Below, piece after piece: positions 8,630 to 16,538 of a stretch of DNA of 64,000 nucleotides. The stretch's first letter is position 1; each line of letters begins with the position of its first letter. Where the stretch lies: assembly GCF_017876535.1 (NCBI RefSeq), contig NZ_JAGIOF010000001.1, positions 372,001-436,000 of the forward strand. Reading direction: 5' to 3'. This stretch comes from Paeniglutamicibacter kerguelensis (GTDB taxonomy: Bacteria; Actinomycetota; Actinomycetes; Actinomycetales; Micrococcaceae). The notes below the pieces were generated by a model. It was not told the DNA's origin, searched no databases, and was given only the letters and a program-made list of their open reading frames with translations. Made by a program: the position numbers and the translations under genes.

Positions 8630-9676
8630 TTATTTGGTCAGTCTGATGACGTCAGCCCCGTAATTAGGACCTCCACTTCCGAACTCAACGTCTTCGTCAT
8701 CGAAAACGAAACGGAGAAACTGACCGATAAAACCCACTTCGCTGCCGCCCTTACCTCGAATCGATTTCGCGTCAGAATTCGCCTGGAAGTCAAGGAGCGA
8801 GTCGTTGTTCTTGAACATCCAGCCTTGGATTTCAACGGCAGCGTAGCCTGATATGAAATACGATCCACCGCTTCCGCCGCCGGACGTGCCATGCCCGTCA
8901 AACACCGGCAAAAGAATGATTACCTTTTCACCCTTTACAAGCTTTTCTTTCCATTTAAGCAATTGATCATTGCATCCGGTCTTGTTGTAGGAATTGCCTG
9001 TGCTTGAGCCAATCCATTGGCCGACCCGGGTCGCCGCAGAACATGTCTTACCATTTTGCTCTAACCAGCCGAATCCACCTGGAATGTTGAGCCCTGATTG
9101 TGGTCCATCACATTTGTCATTCTTCTTGTGTGCCAGGAAGAACTGCAGCCCAGTGGGCCCCACTGGTGCTGTGGCAATCTCACACTTTGAAAAAGTGACT
9201 GGGAACTTGGCACTGAGGGCCGTGGGAGCACCCCATCCGGCAGTTGCACTGGCCCCTACCTCAGCACTGGCAAAAGAGGGGTCAAGGATTTGCGCGAACC
9301 AGACCGAAACTGAATTTGCTGGTGCTCCAACTTCAGAAGCCGTGGTGTTAACCGTTACTTCATTGCTTTTGATGTCAACGGAGTAAACGTTGGATTCATT
9401 GTCATTGGAATTGTCATTTGCAAGGTCCCGTACGATCTCCGAACTGGGACTACACAGCGGGTCATTGGAGTCCCTGCCGCAGATCGAGGCCAGAGCTAAT
9501 GCGCCGGCATCGGCGCCGTTTTGGAGTTGAGCTTTTTCCCAATATAGTTTCCCGACGTCAATGGAGATGGCGGCAAAGCCCAGCAACGCAACCATCAGGA
9601 GAGCCACGACGATGCTTGAAGATCCTCTCTCGTTCGATTTGAGAGTGAGTTGAAACCCTTGGCTTACCCCCCGCAT
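8630..9676 (-). CDS. TadG-like pilus-associated protein (Tad_N domain)
   Basis: A 348-residue protein with a short basic N-terminus, then NERGSSSIVVALLMVALLGF and one membrane helix (about residues 19-42). The following segment KLYWEKAQLQNGADAGALAL is the Tad_N signature. The rest (about 60-348) is a Gly/Ser/Asn-rich extracytoplasmic domain with several Cys residues and no recognised fold. It overlaps the end of TadE by 13 nt. It is probably a minor pseudopilin or adhesive part. This stretch is visibly more AT-rich than the flanking housekeeping DNA. Confidence 0.82.
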   Translation of the reverse strand: MRGVSQGFQLTLKSNERGSSSIVVALLMVALLGFAAISIDVGKLYWEKAQLQNGADAGALALASICGRDSNDPLCSPSSEIVRDLANDNSNDNESNVYSVDIKSNEVTVNTTASEVGAPANSVSVWFAQILDPSFASAEVGASATAGWGAPTALSAKFPVTFSKCEIATAPVGPTGLQFFLAHKKNDKCDGPQSGLNIPGGFGWLEQNGKTCSAATRVGQWIGSSTGNSYNKTGCNDQLLKWKEKLVKGEKVIILLPVFDGHGTSGGGSGGSYFISGYAAVEIQGWMFKNNDSLLDFQANSDAKSIRGKGGSEVGFIGQFLRFVFDDEDVEFGSGGPNYGADVIRLTK

Positions 9677-10056
9677 CTCATTGCTCCTTCGCCGTTCAAC
9701 TCCGTGTCAGTCAGAAATTCAAACCATCCAGTAAGTGTCGTGTATGAACGACTTACTGTCACGATCGCCGTCTTGCTTGATCCAGAGCAATTATTCGTTG
9801 AGCTGACTTTAGTTGTTACTTCTCCAAGCGCTGGCGCTGCTTTCGCAACTATGGCTTCTAGTTCTGCCTGGGAATATCCAGGGTCCGAATGGTGAATAGC
9901 GTAGTCGCGGGCACCTTCACGCGCAGCCTGTGTAATCGATAATTGCTGATTGAAGAAAAAACCAAATTCGATTACACCAAGCATTAATGTCAGCAAAAGT
10001 GGCAAAATTAGAGCAAATTCAACTGCAGACGCTCCTTGCTGATTTTTATCGCGCAT
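9664..10056 (-). CDS. TadE-like pseudopilin
   Basis: A 130-residue protein whose N-terminus reads DKNQQGASAVEFALILPLLL, the TadE pattern: a processing Gly followed by ASAVEF and a hydrophobic helix (about residues 9-32). The C-terminal part is a small extracytoplasmic domain with two Cys residues. It lies between Flp and TadG and should be processed like the pilin and act as a minor pilin. Confidence 0.9.
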   Translation of the reverse strand: MRDKNQQGASAVEFALILPLLLTLMLGVIEFGFFFNQQLSITQAAREGARDYAIHHSDPGYSQAELEAIVAKAAPALGEVTTKVSSTNNCSGSSKTAIVTVSRSYTTLTGWFEFLTDTELNGEGAMRCGG

Positions 10057-10107
10057 GCTCCGACCTTCCCGGCTGGGGTTGGAAGCGAATGGATAGTGGG
10101 TGGGGTG

Positions 10108-10144
10108 GGGTGGGCCTACAGCTGGAATGCTGGTCCGCCCACCC
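10108..10144 (-). terminator. Stem-loop between flp and tadE (possible attenuator)
   Basis: A perfect 8-bp repeat, GGGTGGGC (10108-10115) with GCCCACCC (10137-10144); within the loop CAGC and GCTG can pair around TGGAAT. There is no T tract. Lying directly after the pilin gene and before the assembly genes, it could stabilise the abundant flp transcript or partly terminate the operon. The function is inferred from position. Confidence 0.4.
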
Positions 10145-10175
10145 GACTAGTTGCTCGATTCAGCCCCCATCTTTA

Positions 10176-10403
10176 CTAGCATGCAGTGGTAACGCCCGTT
10201 GTTGCCCCGTCAACACAACCCTTTACATCGGTGAACAGGCCTTCGATCGAGCCGCCAAGCAGGAACACGGCACCAACAACGACGACGGCAATACCAGCTA
10301 CCATGATGCCGTATTCCACGGCCGTTGCCCCTTGTTCTTCGCCGCGCAGCTTGTTGCCGACGGTCTGAAGTGCAAGGTAGATGTTTGCGAACAAAGTGTT
10401 CAT
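10176..10403 (-). CDS. flp: Flp family type IVb pilin
   Basis: A 75-residue prepilin. The ATG at 10403 (MNTLFANIY) is chosen because GGAG lies 6 nt upstream; a longer frame starting at 10442 lacks this. The leader ends in RGEEQG, followed by ATAVEYGIMVAGIAVVVVGA, the Flp processing site and helix with the conserved Glu-Tyr pair. The mature protein would be about 50 residues. Two Cys residues in the C-terminal tail (GCVDG and the last residue) could form a disulfide. As first gene of the Tad operon it encodes the main pilus subunit. Confidence 0.93.
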   Translation of the reverse strand: MNTLFANIYLALQTVGNKLRGEEQGATAVEYGIMVAGIAVVVVGAVFLLGGSIEGLFTDVKGCVDGATTGVTTAC

Positions 10404-11143
10404 TTTTAACTCCATTTTCTGCGAATCAAGAAGGCGCAACAATTGTCGCCCCCCAGCGAATCAATCTTGACGAGAAGTTATGAAGGAATGAAGTGGCCCC
10501 CAGAATCTTGACCCCATTCGATGCCTGCTGCATTTAGCAGCCCCCCAAGCGGTTCCCCAGCCACTGGCATCTGACTTGGAGTCTAGGAGAGAATTGTGGG
10601 CCTGTAAAGGGACTTCTCGAATCTTTCTCTTTGTGGATATTTCATTTCTCAAATCAGGCTTTGACATACCGGACGATGGCAAGTATTCATGCGTTGCCTG
10701 GGATGCCCGGCCTCGCAATGAATCTTATGGAACCTATTGCGGTCGGGTGTTATAGCGGATGGATCGTTTTCGACTCGTGTTCAACCATTTTCCAGATACT
10801 TGCAAGCGATCGCAGGACCCTGAAGTATGCGGACTCCTATGATGCCGATGAATTCTTCAGGCTCTTCTTGGCTGCCACTGATTATTTGTTGCTCTGAAGC
10901 GTTTTCGGATTGAGCGTCTTTTATACGTTTCTGGCGGCGCCTACGACTTGTCTCCCCTCGCGATTGACCGCGCTAATCAGGCCCGGCCCCGAAATGAGAT
11001 CAGTAGATTCGCATCGTGCACGAGCGCATGCCACGGGGACGTCTGAGCTGAACAATCGTGATTGTCGGAGCTCCTCCGGATCCTCAGCGTGGAATTTCGT
11101 TTTGCTCTCGAAAGCCCTTCTGAATCCCAGTAAAGTCATTGGA
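10404..11143. other. Gene-poor interval between flp and the macrolide phosphotransferase gene
   Basis: About 740 nt without a convincing gene. Next to flp are two imperfect direct repeats on the minus strand, each with GTCAAGATT followed by CTGGGGG (about 10450-10472 and 10497-10512), possible operator sites for the pilus operon. The remainder is more AT-rich than average; an 88-codon plus-strand frame at 10631-10897 has no ribosome site or recognisable protein character. Both operon promoters should lie here, but no clean -35/-10 pair was found for flp. Confidence 0.4.
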
Positions 11144-12052
11144 ATGGACACGACTCAGATACTTGCCCTCGCTTCGGACCACGGCCTGGCGTTGGAACCA
11201 GCTTCTCTGAGGATCAACGAAGCCGGTTTGGATTATCAGGTTGTCTTCGCAACAAGCACTGCTGACCAACGATGGGTACTTCGTATCCCGCGGCGCCCCG
11301 ATGTTTCAGTGAAGATCAAGGAAGAAGCCACTATCCTCGATTTTGTGAAACCGCGGGTGATGTTCAACGTGCCCGATTGGCGGATCCACAGTGATGCATT
11401 GATTGCATATCCGTTGCTGCCTGGTGAACCAGGTCTGACGCTGGACACGGAAACTGGCGAACCAATCTGGAATTTTGACCGGGAAAACCCGGCCTACTGC
11501 GTCGAACTGGGGCAGCTGATTGCCCAGCTGCATGCCATTGACCCGGAAACTGCGCGTGCCGCCGGGATCCCGGTACATCACGCATCGGATGTTCGCAGCT
11601 CCTGGCTCAATGACCTCGCGAAAGTACGCGGGGCCTTCAGTATCCCCAACGTGTTGCTGGAGCGTTGGACCGCATGGATTCGGGAAGACAGCTACTGGCC
11701 TACATTCACCGTGTTTACTCACGGCGAACTGTATCCCGCACACCTCTTGCTCCAATCCGGGGTCAAGATCTGCTCTGTGCTCGACTGGACTACGGCACGT
11801 GTCACTGATCCCGCCGTGGAATTCATGTATCACTACATGTTGGCGAGCCCAGAGGCCTTTGCCATGACAGTGCGCGCCTACGAAGCGGCAGGGGGACCGC
11901 ATCGCCCCAATCTCATTGGCCAATGTGAGGCATTGATTGCCGCAGGGCCTGTGACCTATGCGTGCTATGCGTTGACTACGGGAGAACCGGAACATCGTGT
12001 CTCGGCACAAAAGCTATTGGATTCGGCAGCGTCCGAGGATCGATCGGGCTGA
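11144..12052 (+). CDS. Macrolide 2'-phosphotransferase (Mph family)
   Basis: A 302-residue kinase-fold protein that follows Mph(A)/Mph(B) along its length: NEAGLDYQVVFA near residue 25, WVLRIPRRPDVS (nucleotide site), PDWRIHSDALIAYPLLPG, the catalytic loop FTHGELYPAHLLL and the metal-binding VLDWTTARVTDPAVEF. The family phosphorylates the desosamine 2'-OH of macrolides using a nucleoside triphosphate. The loop has HGE where Mph(A) has HGD. The ATG at 11144 lacks a Shine-Dalgarno; TAAAGT at 11131-11136 lies 7 nt before it, so the transcript may be leaderless. No mobility genes adjoin it, suggesting a chromosomal gene. Activity against a drug is not shown by sequence. Confidence 0.85.
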   Translation: MDTTQILALASDHGLALEPASLRINEAGLDYQVVFATSTADQRWVLRIPRRPDVSVKIKEEATILDFVKPRVMFNVPDWRIHSDALIAYPLLPGEPGLTLDTETGEPIWNFDRENPAYCVELGQLIAQLHAIDPETARAAGIPVHHASDVRSSWLNDLAKVRGAFSIPNVLLERWTAWIREDSYWPTFTVFTHGELYPAHLLLQSGVKICSVLDWTTARVTDPAVEFMYHYMLASPEAFAMTVRAYEAAGGPHRPNLIGQCEALIAAGPVTYACYALTTGEPEHRVSAQKLLDSAASEDRSG

Positions 12053-12157
12053 GCTCCGAATTTGGAAACGGTACTGCTCTAGAAGTGGCATCAGTGCCGG
12101 CGCATACTGGGTGGGGGACGGGCTCAACCGGGTGCCCGCGCCGATCCGAAGGGGCGC

Positions 12158-12520
12158 ATGAAAATGATTGGCTCTTGGCAGGCACTGGTCATAGACTGCG
12201 AAAATCCCGATGCGCTGGCCAGCTTTTACGAGCAGCTGCTGGGCATGGTTCGGGTGACAAACGACGACGACTGGGTGAGCATCGGTGACGCGCCGGATCG
12301 CCCGGCGATTGCTTTCCAGCGTGTCGATCCATACGTGGCGCCCGAATGGCCCGGTCACCTGCACCCGCAACAGGCCCACATCGATGTGAAGGTCAAGGAC
12401 CTGGACTTGGCCGAAACAGAGGTTCTGGCGCTGGGAGCGACGTCGATGGCGGCCGGCTCCAAGACCTACCGGGTTTATCTGGATCCGCAGCGCCACCCGT
12501 TCTGCTTGGTCAGCTGGTAG
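12158..12520 (+). CDS. VOC (glyoxalase/dioxygenase-fold) family protein
   Basis: A 120-residue single VOC domain. It begins with WQALVIDCENPDALASFYEQ, the typical first strand and helix, has a central HLHPQQAHIDVKVKDLDLAE segment and ends in YLDPQRHPFCLVSW. The family includes resistance proteins and small dioxygenases; this one matches the uncharacterised 'glyoxalase-like' group. Start ATG at 12158 with GAAGGGG a few bases upstream. Function unknown. Confidence 0.82.
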   Translation: MKMIGSWQALVIDCENPDALASFYEQLLGMVRVTNDDDWVSIGDAPDRPAIAFQRVDPYVAPEWPGHLHPQQAHIDVKVKDLDLAETEVLALGATSMAAGSKTYRVYLDPQRHPFCLVSW

Positions 12521-12633
12521 GCGTTCCGGTATAGGTGCACCAGCACGCGGCCTCTCACCTACAGGCAAGGCGTTATTGGATGGCTGTCAGGGTTGGTTGA
12601 GTCACTCGGCAAGCTTGGAGGCCGTGCTGTGCC

Positions 12634-13329
12634 CTAGCCGTCGCCGGCCGTGAACGTTGCGTGGGCCACCAGCGCCGCCTGCAGCCTGGAAGTGACTTCC
12701 AGTTTTCCGATCACCCGGGAGACATGGGTCTTCACCGTAGTTTCGCTGATCCCCAGACTCCTGCCGATGCCGTGGTTGCTCAGCCCCGTGCCCAACTCGC
12801 GCAGCACCTGCAGTTCGCGCTCGGTCAACACCTCCCGGGGGTCAACGCGCGGGGGAGGGGCTGGATAGGCGGTGCGCGATTCCAGGGCCGCGCTCACCAG
12901 CTTTGCCGTGACCTCCGGGGAAATCACTTGGTCCCCGTTCATCACCGACTCCAGTGCGGCAATAATTCTTTGCGGGGCGGCCGTCTTGAGCAGGAACCCC
13001 TGGGCACCTGCCTTGAGGGCGCCGAAAAGGTACTCATCGTGGTCGAACGTGGTCAGCACCAGCACCTTGGACAACCGGCTCTCGGTGATTTGCCTGGTCG
13101 CGACCACCCCGTCCAGCACGGGCATGCGCAGATCCATCAGCACGATGTCGGGACGCAACGCGAAGGCCATGGCGACGGCAACAGCCCCGTTCTCCGCCTC
13201 GCCCACGACGTCGAAACCGGGTGCGGATTCGACGACCATGCGCATGCCCAACCTGATTGCCGCGTGGTCGTCCACCAGCAATACGCTGACGCTTGCCGGT
13301 TTATCGGTCTTCGGTGGTCCCTCGGTCAT
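12634..13329 (-). CDS. Two-component response regulator, NarL/LuxR type
   Basis: A 231-residue regulator. The receiver domain (about 14-130) has the acidic pair Asp20-Asp21, phospho-acceptor Asp66 in VLMDLRMPVLDG, a switch Thr in LTTFD and Lys in GFLLKTA. A Pro-rich linker (about 155-168) leads to a LuxR-type HTH (LTERELQVLRELGTGLSNHG to VKTHVSRVIGKLEV). It lies 119 nt downstream of the histidine kinase gene on the same strand and forms the pair with it. Its targets are unknown; the divergent GAP-family gene is one candidate. Confidence 0.93.
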   Translation of the reverse strand: MTEGPPKTDKPASVSVLLVDDHAAIRLGMRMVVESAPGFDVVGEAENGAVAVAMAFALRPDIVLMDLRMPVLDGVVATRQITESRLSKVLVLTTFDHDEYLFGALKAGAQGFLLKTAAPQRIIAALESVMNGDQVISPEVTAKLVSAALESRTAYPAPPPRVDPREVLTERELQVLRELGTGLSNHGIGRSLGISETTVKTHVSRVIGKLEVTSRLQAALVAHATFTAGDG

Positions 13330-13448
13330 GGGCCGTTGCTCCTTGTTGCTGTGGGAATGGATCTTGTTGCCACGATGCCGTGGTTGTCTGGCGCCCGCTT
13401 GCGGGGGATCGGCTGCGCGAAGTTGGCGCGAGGTTTGGTGAAGCGCGT

Positions 13449-14723
13449 TTATCGCTCGGCGAGCGGCAGAAGCATGTTCAGGGTAAAGCGATCATCGCTG
13501 GCTTCCGCAGTGAAGATGCCGCCCAGCTCGCTGCTGCGTGCGTGCATGCTGCGCAACCCGGTGCCGGTGCCGGTGGATGGTTGTGCAAGGGGATCATTCC
13601 CGGTGCCGCCGCCCAGTGGGTTTGCGGCGGTGAACCGCACCGATCTGTCGGAAACCGCCAAGTCCAGTTCCAGTTCCCCGTGCGGCGCATGCTTGGAGAA
13701 GTTGATCAGCGACTCGTTGACCGCCCGGTAAAGCGCGGTCTGCAGCGCGGACGCCAGCCCCGCACCGGCATCCGCGAGTTCGTTGCTGTACCTCACGCGC
13801 AGCCCGGTTCCGGTAAAGGTCTCGATGAGTGCCGGCACATCGGCCAGCGTTCCCGCCGGGGCTAGCGGCGTCCCGCGATGCAGCATCCGGATCATCGTGT
13901 TCAGCTCCTCGATTCCCTTCACGCTTTGCACCCTGATTTCGGCCATGGCCCGGGCATTGAGCACCGCGTCGTGTGGCGCATTCAGTGACGCGCCGCTTTG
14001 AAGGGCGATGGCCGCAAGCCTCGCCGAGAGCACATCGTGAACCTCCCTCGCCATCAGGGTGCGCTCTGAGGCCAGCGCCATGTCGTGTTCGGCGGCCTGG
14101 ACCTTGGCGCGCGCGGCCGCGGCCTCGGCAACCGCCGCGGCGGTTTGTGCCTCGCTTGCCGCCAGGTCGCGTGCTTTGCGGACATTGCCCGCCCATTCCG
14201 CAGGCATCAGCAGCGTCACGGCCACCACCAGGCCGATCGTCACGCTGATGGCTGCGGACCCCGTGACAAAGTACATCAGCACCACCAGCAGGCCGGTCAG
14301 CACCAGCGCGCCATGTTCGGCAATGCGCGAGAGCCGGGGACCGCCCAGCAACACCAGGGTGAAAACCGCCTCGAAGAGCAGGAAGAACCCGCCGGTGCTC
14401 CCCAACAGCAACAGCGCAATGCCCGACACCGCAATGAGCGCCGCAAAGACCGGAACGTTCAGCCGCCGAAGGAAAATCGCCAGGCACCCGATGGCCAACG
14501 GCACGGGCCACCACTGGGCGTAGTCGCGAAACCCCCAGGTGTTGGACCCGGCCAAGGCCAGTGCATGCAGCAGCCAGGTGAGCCCCGCATAGCTCAGTGC
14601 CGGGGTCAGGTCCTCCAGTCGGATTCTTCCCCAAGGCGTCGATTTGTCGGCCGAACGCAAGAAAGTAGTGGCTAGCACCCCTTTATCGTGCTGCCTCGCA
14701 ACGCATAAGCCAAGAGCGGGCAC
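13449..14723 (-). CDS. Sensor histidine kinase, NarL-partner (HisKA_3) type
   Basis: About 424 residues. The N-terminal ~170 residues hold several membrane helices without a clear extracellular sensor domain. A coiled coil (SEAQTAAAVAEAAAARAKVQ) leads to the dimerisation helix with phospho-acceptor His in LMAREVHDVLSARLAAIALQ, then a HATPase domain (NESLINFSKHAPHGELELDL and GTGTGLRSMHARSSELGG). The GTG at 14723 is chosen because GGAGG lies about 6 nt before it; an earlier GTG at 14747 has no such site. It is divergent from, and starts very close to, the GAP-family gene. Confidence 0.88.
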   Translation of the reverse strand: MPALGLCVARQHDKGVLATTFLRSADKSTPWGRIRLEDLTPALSYAGLTWLLHALALAGSNTWGFRDYAQWWPVPLAIGCLAIFLRRLNVPVFAALIAVSGIALLLLGSTGGFFLLFEAVFTLVLLGGPRLSRIAEHGALVLTGLLVVLMYFVTGSAAISVTIGLVVAVTLLMPAEWAGNVRKARDLAASEAQTAAAVAEAAAARAKVQAAEHDMALASERTLMAREVHDVLSARLAAIALQSGASLNAPHDAVLNARAMAEIRVQSVKGIEELNTMIRMLHRGTPLAPAGTLADVPALIETFTGTGLRVRYSNELADAGAGLASALQTALYRAVNESLINFSKHAPHGELELDLAVSDRSVRFTAANPLGGGTGNDPLAQPSTGTGTGLRSMHARSSELGGIFTAEASDDRFTLNMLLPLAER

Positions 14724-14750
14724 CGGTGTCCTCCAAAGGTATGACACCGC

Positions 14751-15629
14751 ATGCGACCGATGCCCGACGCGTTGTCACGGATTGTGCGGGATTCTGGCTT
14801 CATGATGCTTGGAACCACTGGACTGCTCCTCACGCTCGGCCTGCTTGCCCTCATCGATGCGACAAGCATTGGCACGTTGGTGATCCCGCTGTGGTTGGTG
14901 CTGCGCACCACGGGGCGCAAAAACCTTTCCGCCGCGATGCTCTACCTCGGCGTTGTGGCGACGTTCTACTTGCTGGTGGGCTTGTTGATCATCTGTGGCG
15001 TCTCCCGGTTCAACGAGGTGCTCTCCGGCGACCTGTTCAATGCACCGGCCATTCGATGGCTGGCACTCATTGCGGGGCTGGGCATGCTTGCCTGGGCCAT
15101 CATCTCCCATCCGGACAAGACCAAGACCAAGGGCGCGGTCCATGCTCCGGCCCCGGCCCGAGGCACCCGCACGGAGGGGGAGCGAAGCGCCGGTGTCGCG
15201 ACGGCTCCATTGCCCCCGGGGCGCCAGGAACCATCCGAGGGCCGCTGGAGCCGTCGCATCGATCGAGCGCTATCAAACCGGTGGGGCGTCATCGTGCTCG
15301 GGCTCAGTGCCGGGCTGATGGAACTTCCGACCATGCTGCCGTACCTGGGTGCCATCGGGCTGCTGGCCCAAGGAGGCCACCCGGTTCCCGCCCAGGTCGG
15401 CCTGCTGGTTGCCTACTGCCTGGTCATGATCGTCCCCGGACTGGCGATCATCGGGCTGCGCGCAATCGCCGGGGGACGAATGCAGCACGTCTTCGATGCC
15501 ACGTCCCGCTGGCTGGCAAGAGTCTCCGCGGAGTCGTTGGCCTGGGCCATCGGGATCGTCGGATTCCTCATGGTGCGCTCTTCGTTGGTCTTTCTCTTCC
15601 CCGATGCCGGCTGGAATCCCTTCAAGTAA
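14751..15629 (+). CDS. GAP/Sap family integral membrane protein
   Basis: A membrane protein of up to 292 residues with about six helices in two halves joined by a hydrophilic linker (about residues 122-165). It resembles the GAP family (PF11139, named after mycobacterial sulfolipid-1-addressing protein): the first helix contains LLALIDATSIGTLVIPLWLVL and the second half starts with ALSNRWGVIVLGLSAGLMEL. The start is uncertain: candidates are ATG 14751, 14760 and 14802, none with a good ribosome site. It is divergent from the histidine kinase gene. Confidence 0.7.
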   Translation: MRPMPDALSRIVRDSGFMMLGTTGLLLTLGLLALIDATSIGTLVIPLWLVLRTTGRKNLSAAMLYLGVVATFYLLVGLLIICGVSRFNEVLSGDLFNAPAIRWLALIAGLGMLAWAIISHPDKTKTKGAVHAPAPARGTRTEGERSAGVATAPLPPGRQEPSEGRWSRRIDRALSNRWGVIVLGLSAGLMELPTMLPYLGAIGLLAQGGHPVPAQVGLLVAYCLVMIVPGLAIIGLRAIAGGRMQHVFDATSRWLARVSAESLAWAIGIVGFLMVRSSLVFLFPDAGWNPFK

Positions 15630-15820
15630 TCGCACAACCAATCGCACGACGCCGGTTTGAAACGGCTGCCTGCGGACAATCCCACCGGTGCGCCCCGATT
15701 TTCCCGAAAGCATGGCCTGCACCAAAGCCACGTTGTACGCTGAAGCCCTGGGATCGTCAGGCATGGGGGCCGTGGCAGAACATCTGCGGCTGATCTGGGG
15801 GAAAAGGGCTGAACAAGAAG

Positions 15821-16537
15821 TTGTTGCTGTGGGCGCTTGGCGTCATCGTTTTCATGGTGGGCGCGACCGTCGCCTTCAACCTCGCCGCGCGCTCGCCGGC
15901 ACCGGCATCGGCGGCAAACGGTGCAGCCGCGGCCAGCCAAGGCCCCGCGGTCGGCGAGCCGAATGCCGCCGATGGCGTTTCGCCCGACCCGGGCGCGTTG
16001 CCCGAGTCTTCGACCTCCACCGGCGCGTCTGCCGCATCGCCAACCAAGGCGGGCAAACCATCGGCAGGCGGCCCCTCGGCTACGGCCACGGCCATTGACA
16101 AGCCACGACTCGAGGTGCCCGCCAGCCCGAAGGCAAGCGTCACCACCCTGCCCAAATCCGTCGAGCGTGCTCCGGCCATCTCGGGGAAGGGACCCAAGGA
16201 AGGCACTGCCAAGGGCAAACTCACGCCGGGATTCCCCACCCACGCATTGCCGATCCCCGATGGCGCGTACATTGTTGGTTCCTCCGTGGTCACCCAGAAA
16301 CGCAACGTCCAGGCCGCCTCGAATTTCCGGACGGGGATGAGCACCGAAAAGGTCTTGGCGTTCTACGAGTCCGCTGCCGCCAAACAGGGATGGCTTGCCA
16401 CCTGCGGCACCGCGGCGGACGGGGCAAAGAACATCACCATCGGCTACGGCAAGGACACCGTCGTTGCCACGGTGCGCACTGCGGCAACGGGTGCGACGTT
16501 CGTGGCGGCCTTCGGCCGCTTCGTCGTTGGAAAATGA
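15821..16537 (+). CDS. Membrane-anchored Ala/Pro/Ser-rich protein of unknown function
   Basis: About 238 residues: one N-terminal helix (LLLWALGVIVFMVGATVAFN), a low-complexity Ala/Pro/Ser/Thr/Lys linker (about residues 22-140) and a compact C-terminal domain (about 145-238, HALPIPDGAYIVGSSVVTQK to AAFGRFVVGK). The frame opens after a TGA at 15791. The only common start codons near the helix are TTG 15821 and 15824; a CTG at 15809 would add Asn-Lys-Lys, a better anchor n-region, and has GGGGG 7 nt upstream. It is followed after 1 nt by the TolB-like gene. Not recognised as a named family. Confidence 0.7.
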   Translation: MLLWALGVIVFMVGATVAFNLAARSPAPASAANGAAAASQGPAVGEPNAADGVSPDPGALPESSTSTGASAASPTKAGKPSAGGPSATATAIDKPRLEVPASPKASVTTLPKSVERAPAISGKGPKEGTAKGKLTPGFPTHALPIPDGAYIVGSSVVTQKRNVQAASNFRTGMSTEKVLAFYESAAAKQGWLATCGTAADGAKNITIGYGKDTVVATVRTAATGATFVAAFGRFVVGK

Positions 16538-16538
16538 C

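Noticed and set aside
10631..10897. Small plus-strand open frame in the flp-mph gap
   Set aside because: No ribosome site, no recognisable domain and composition like non-coding DNA.
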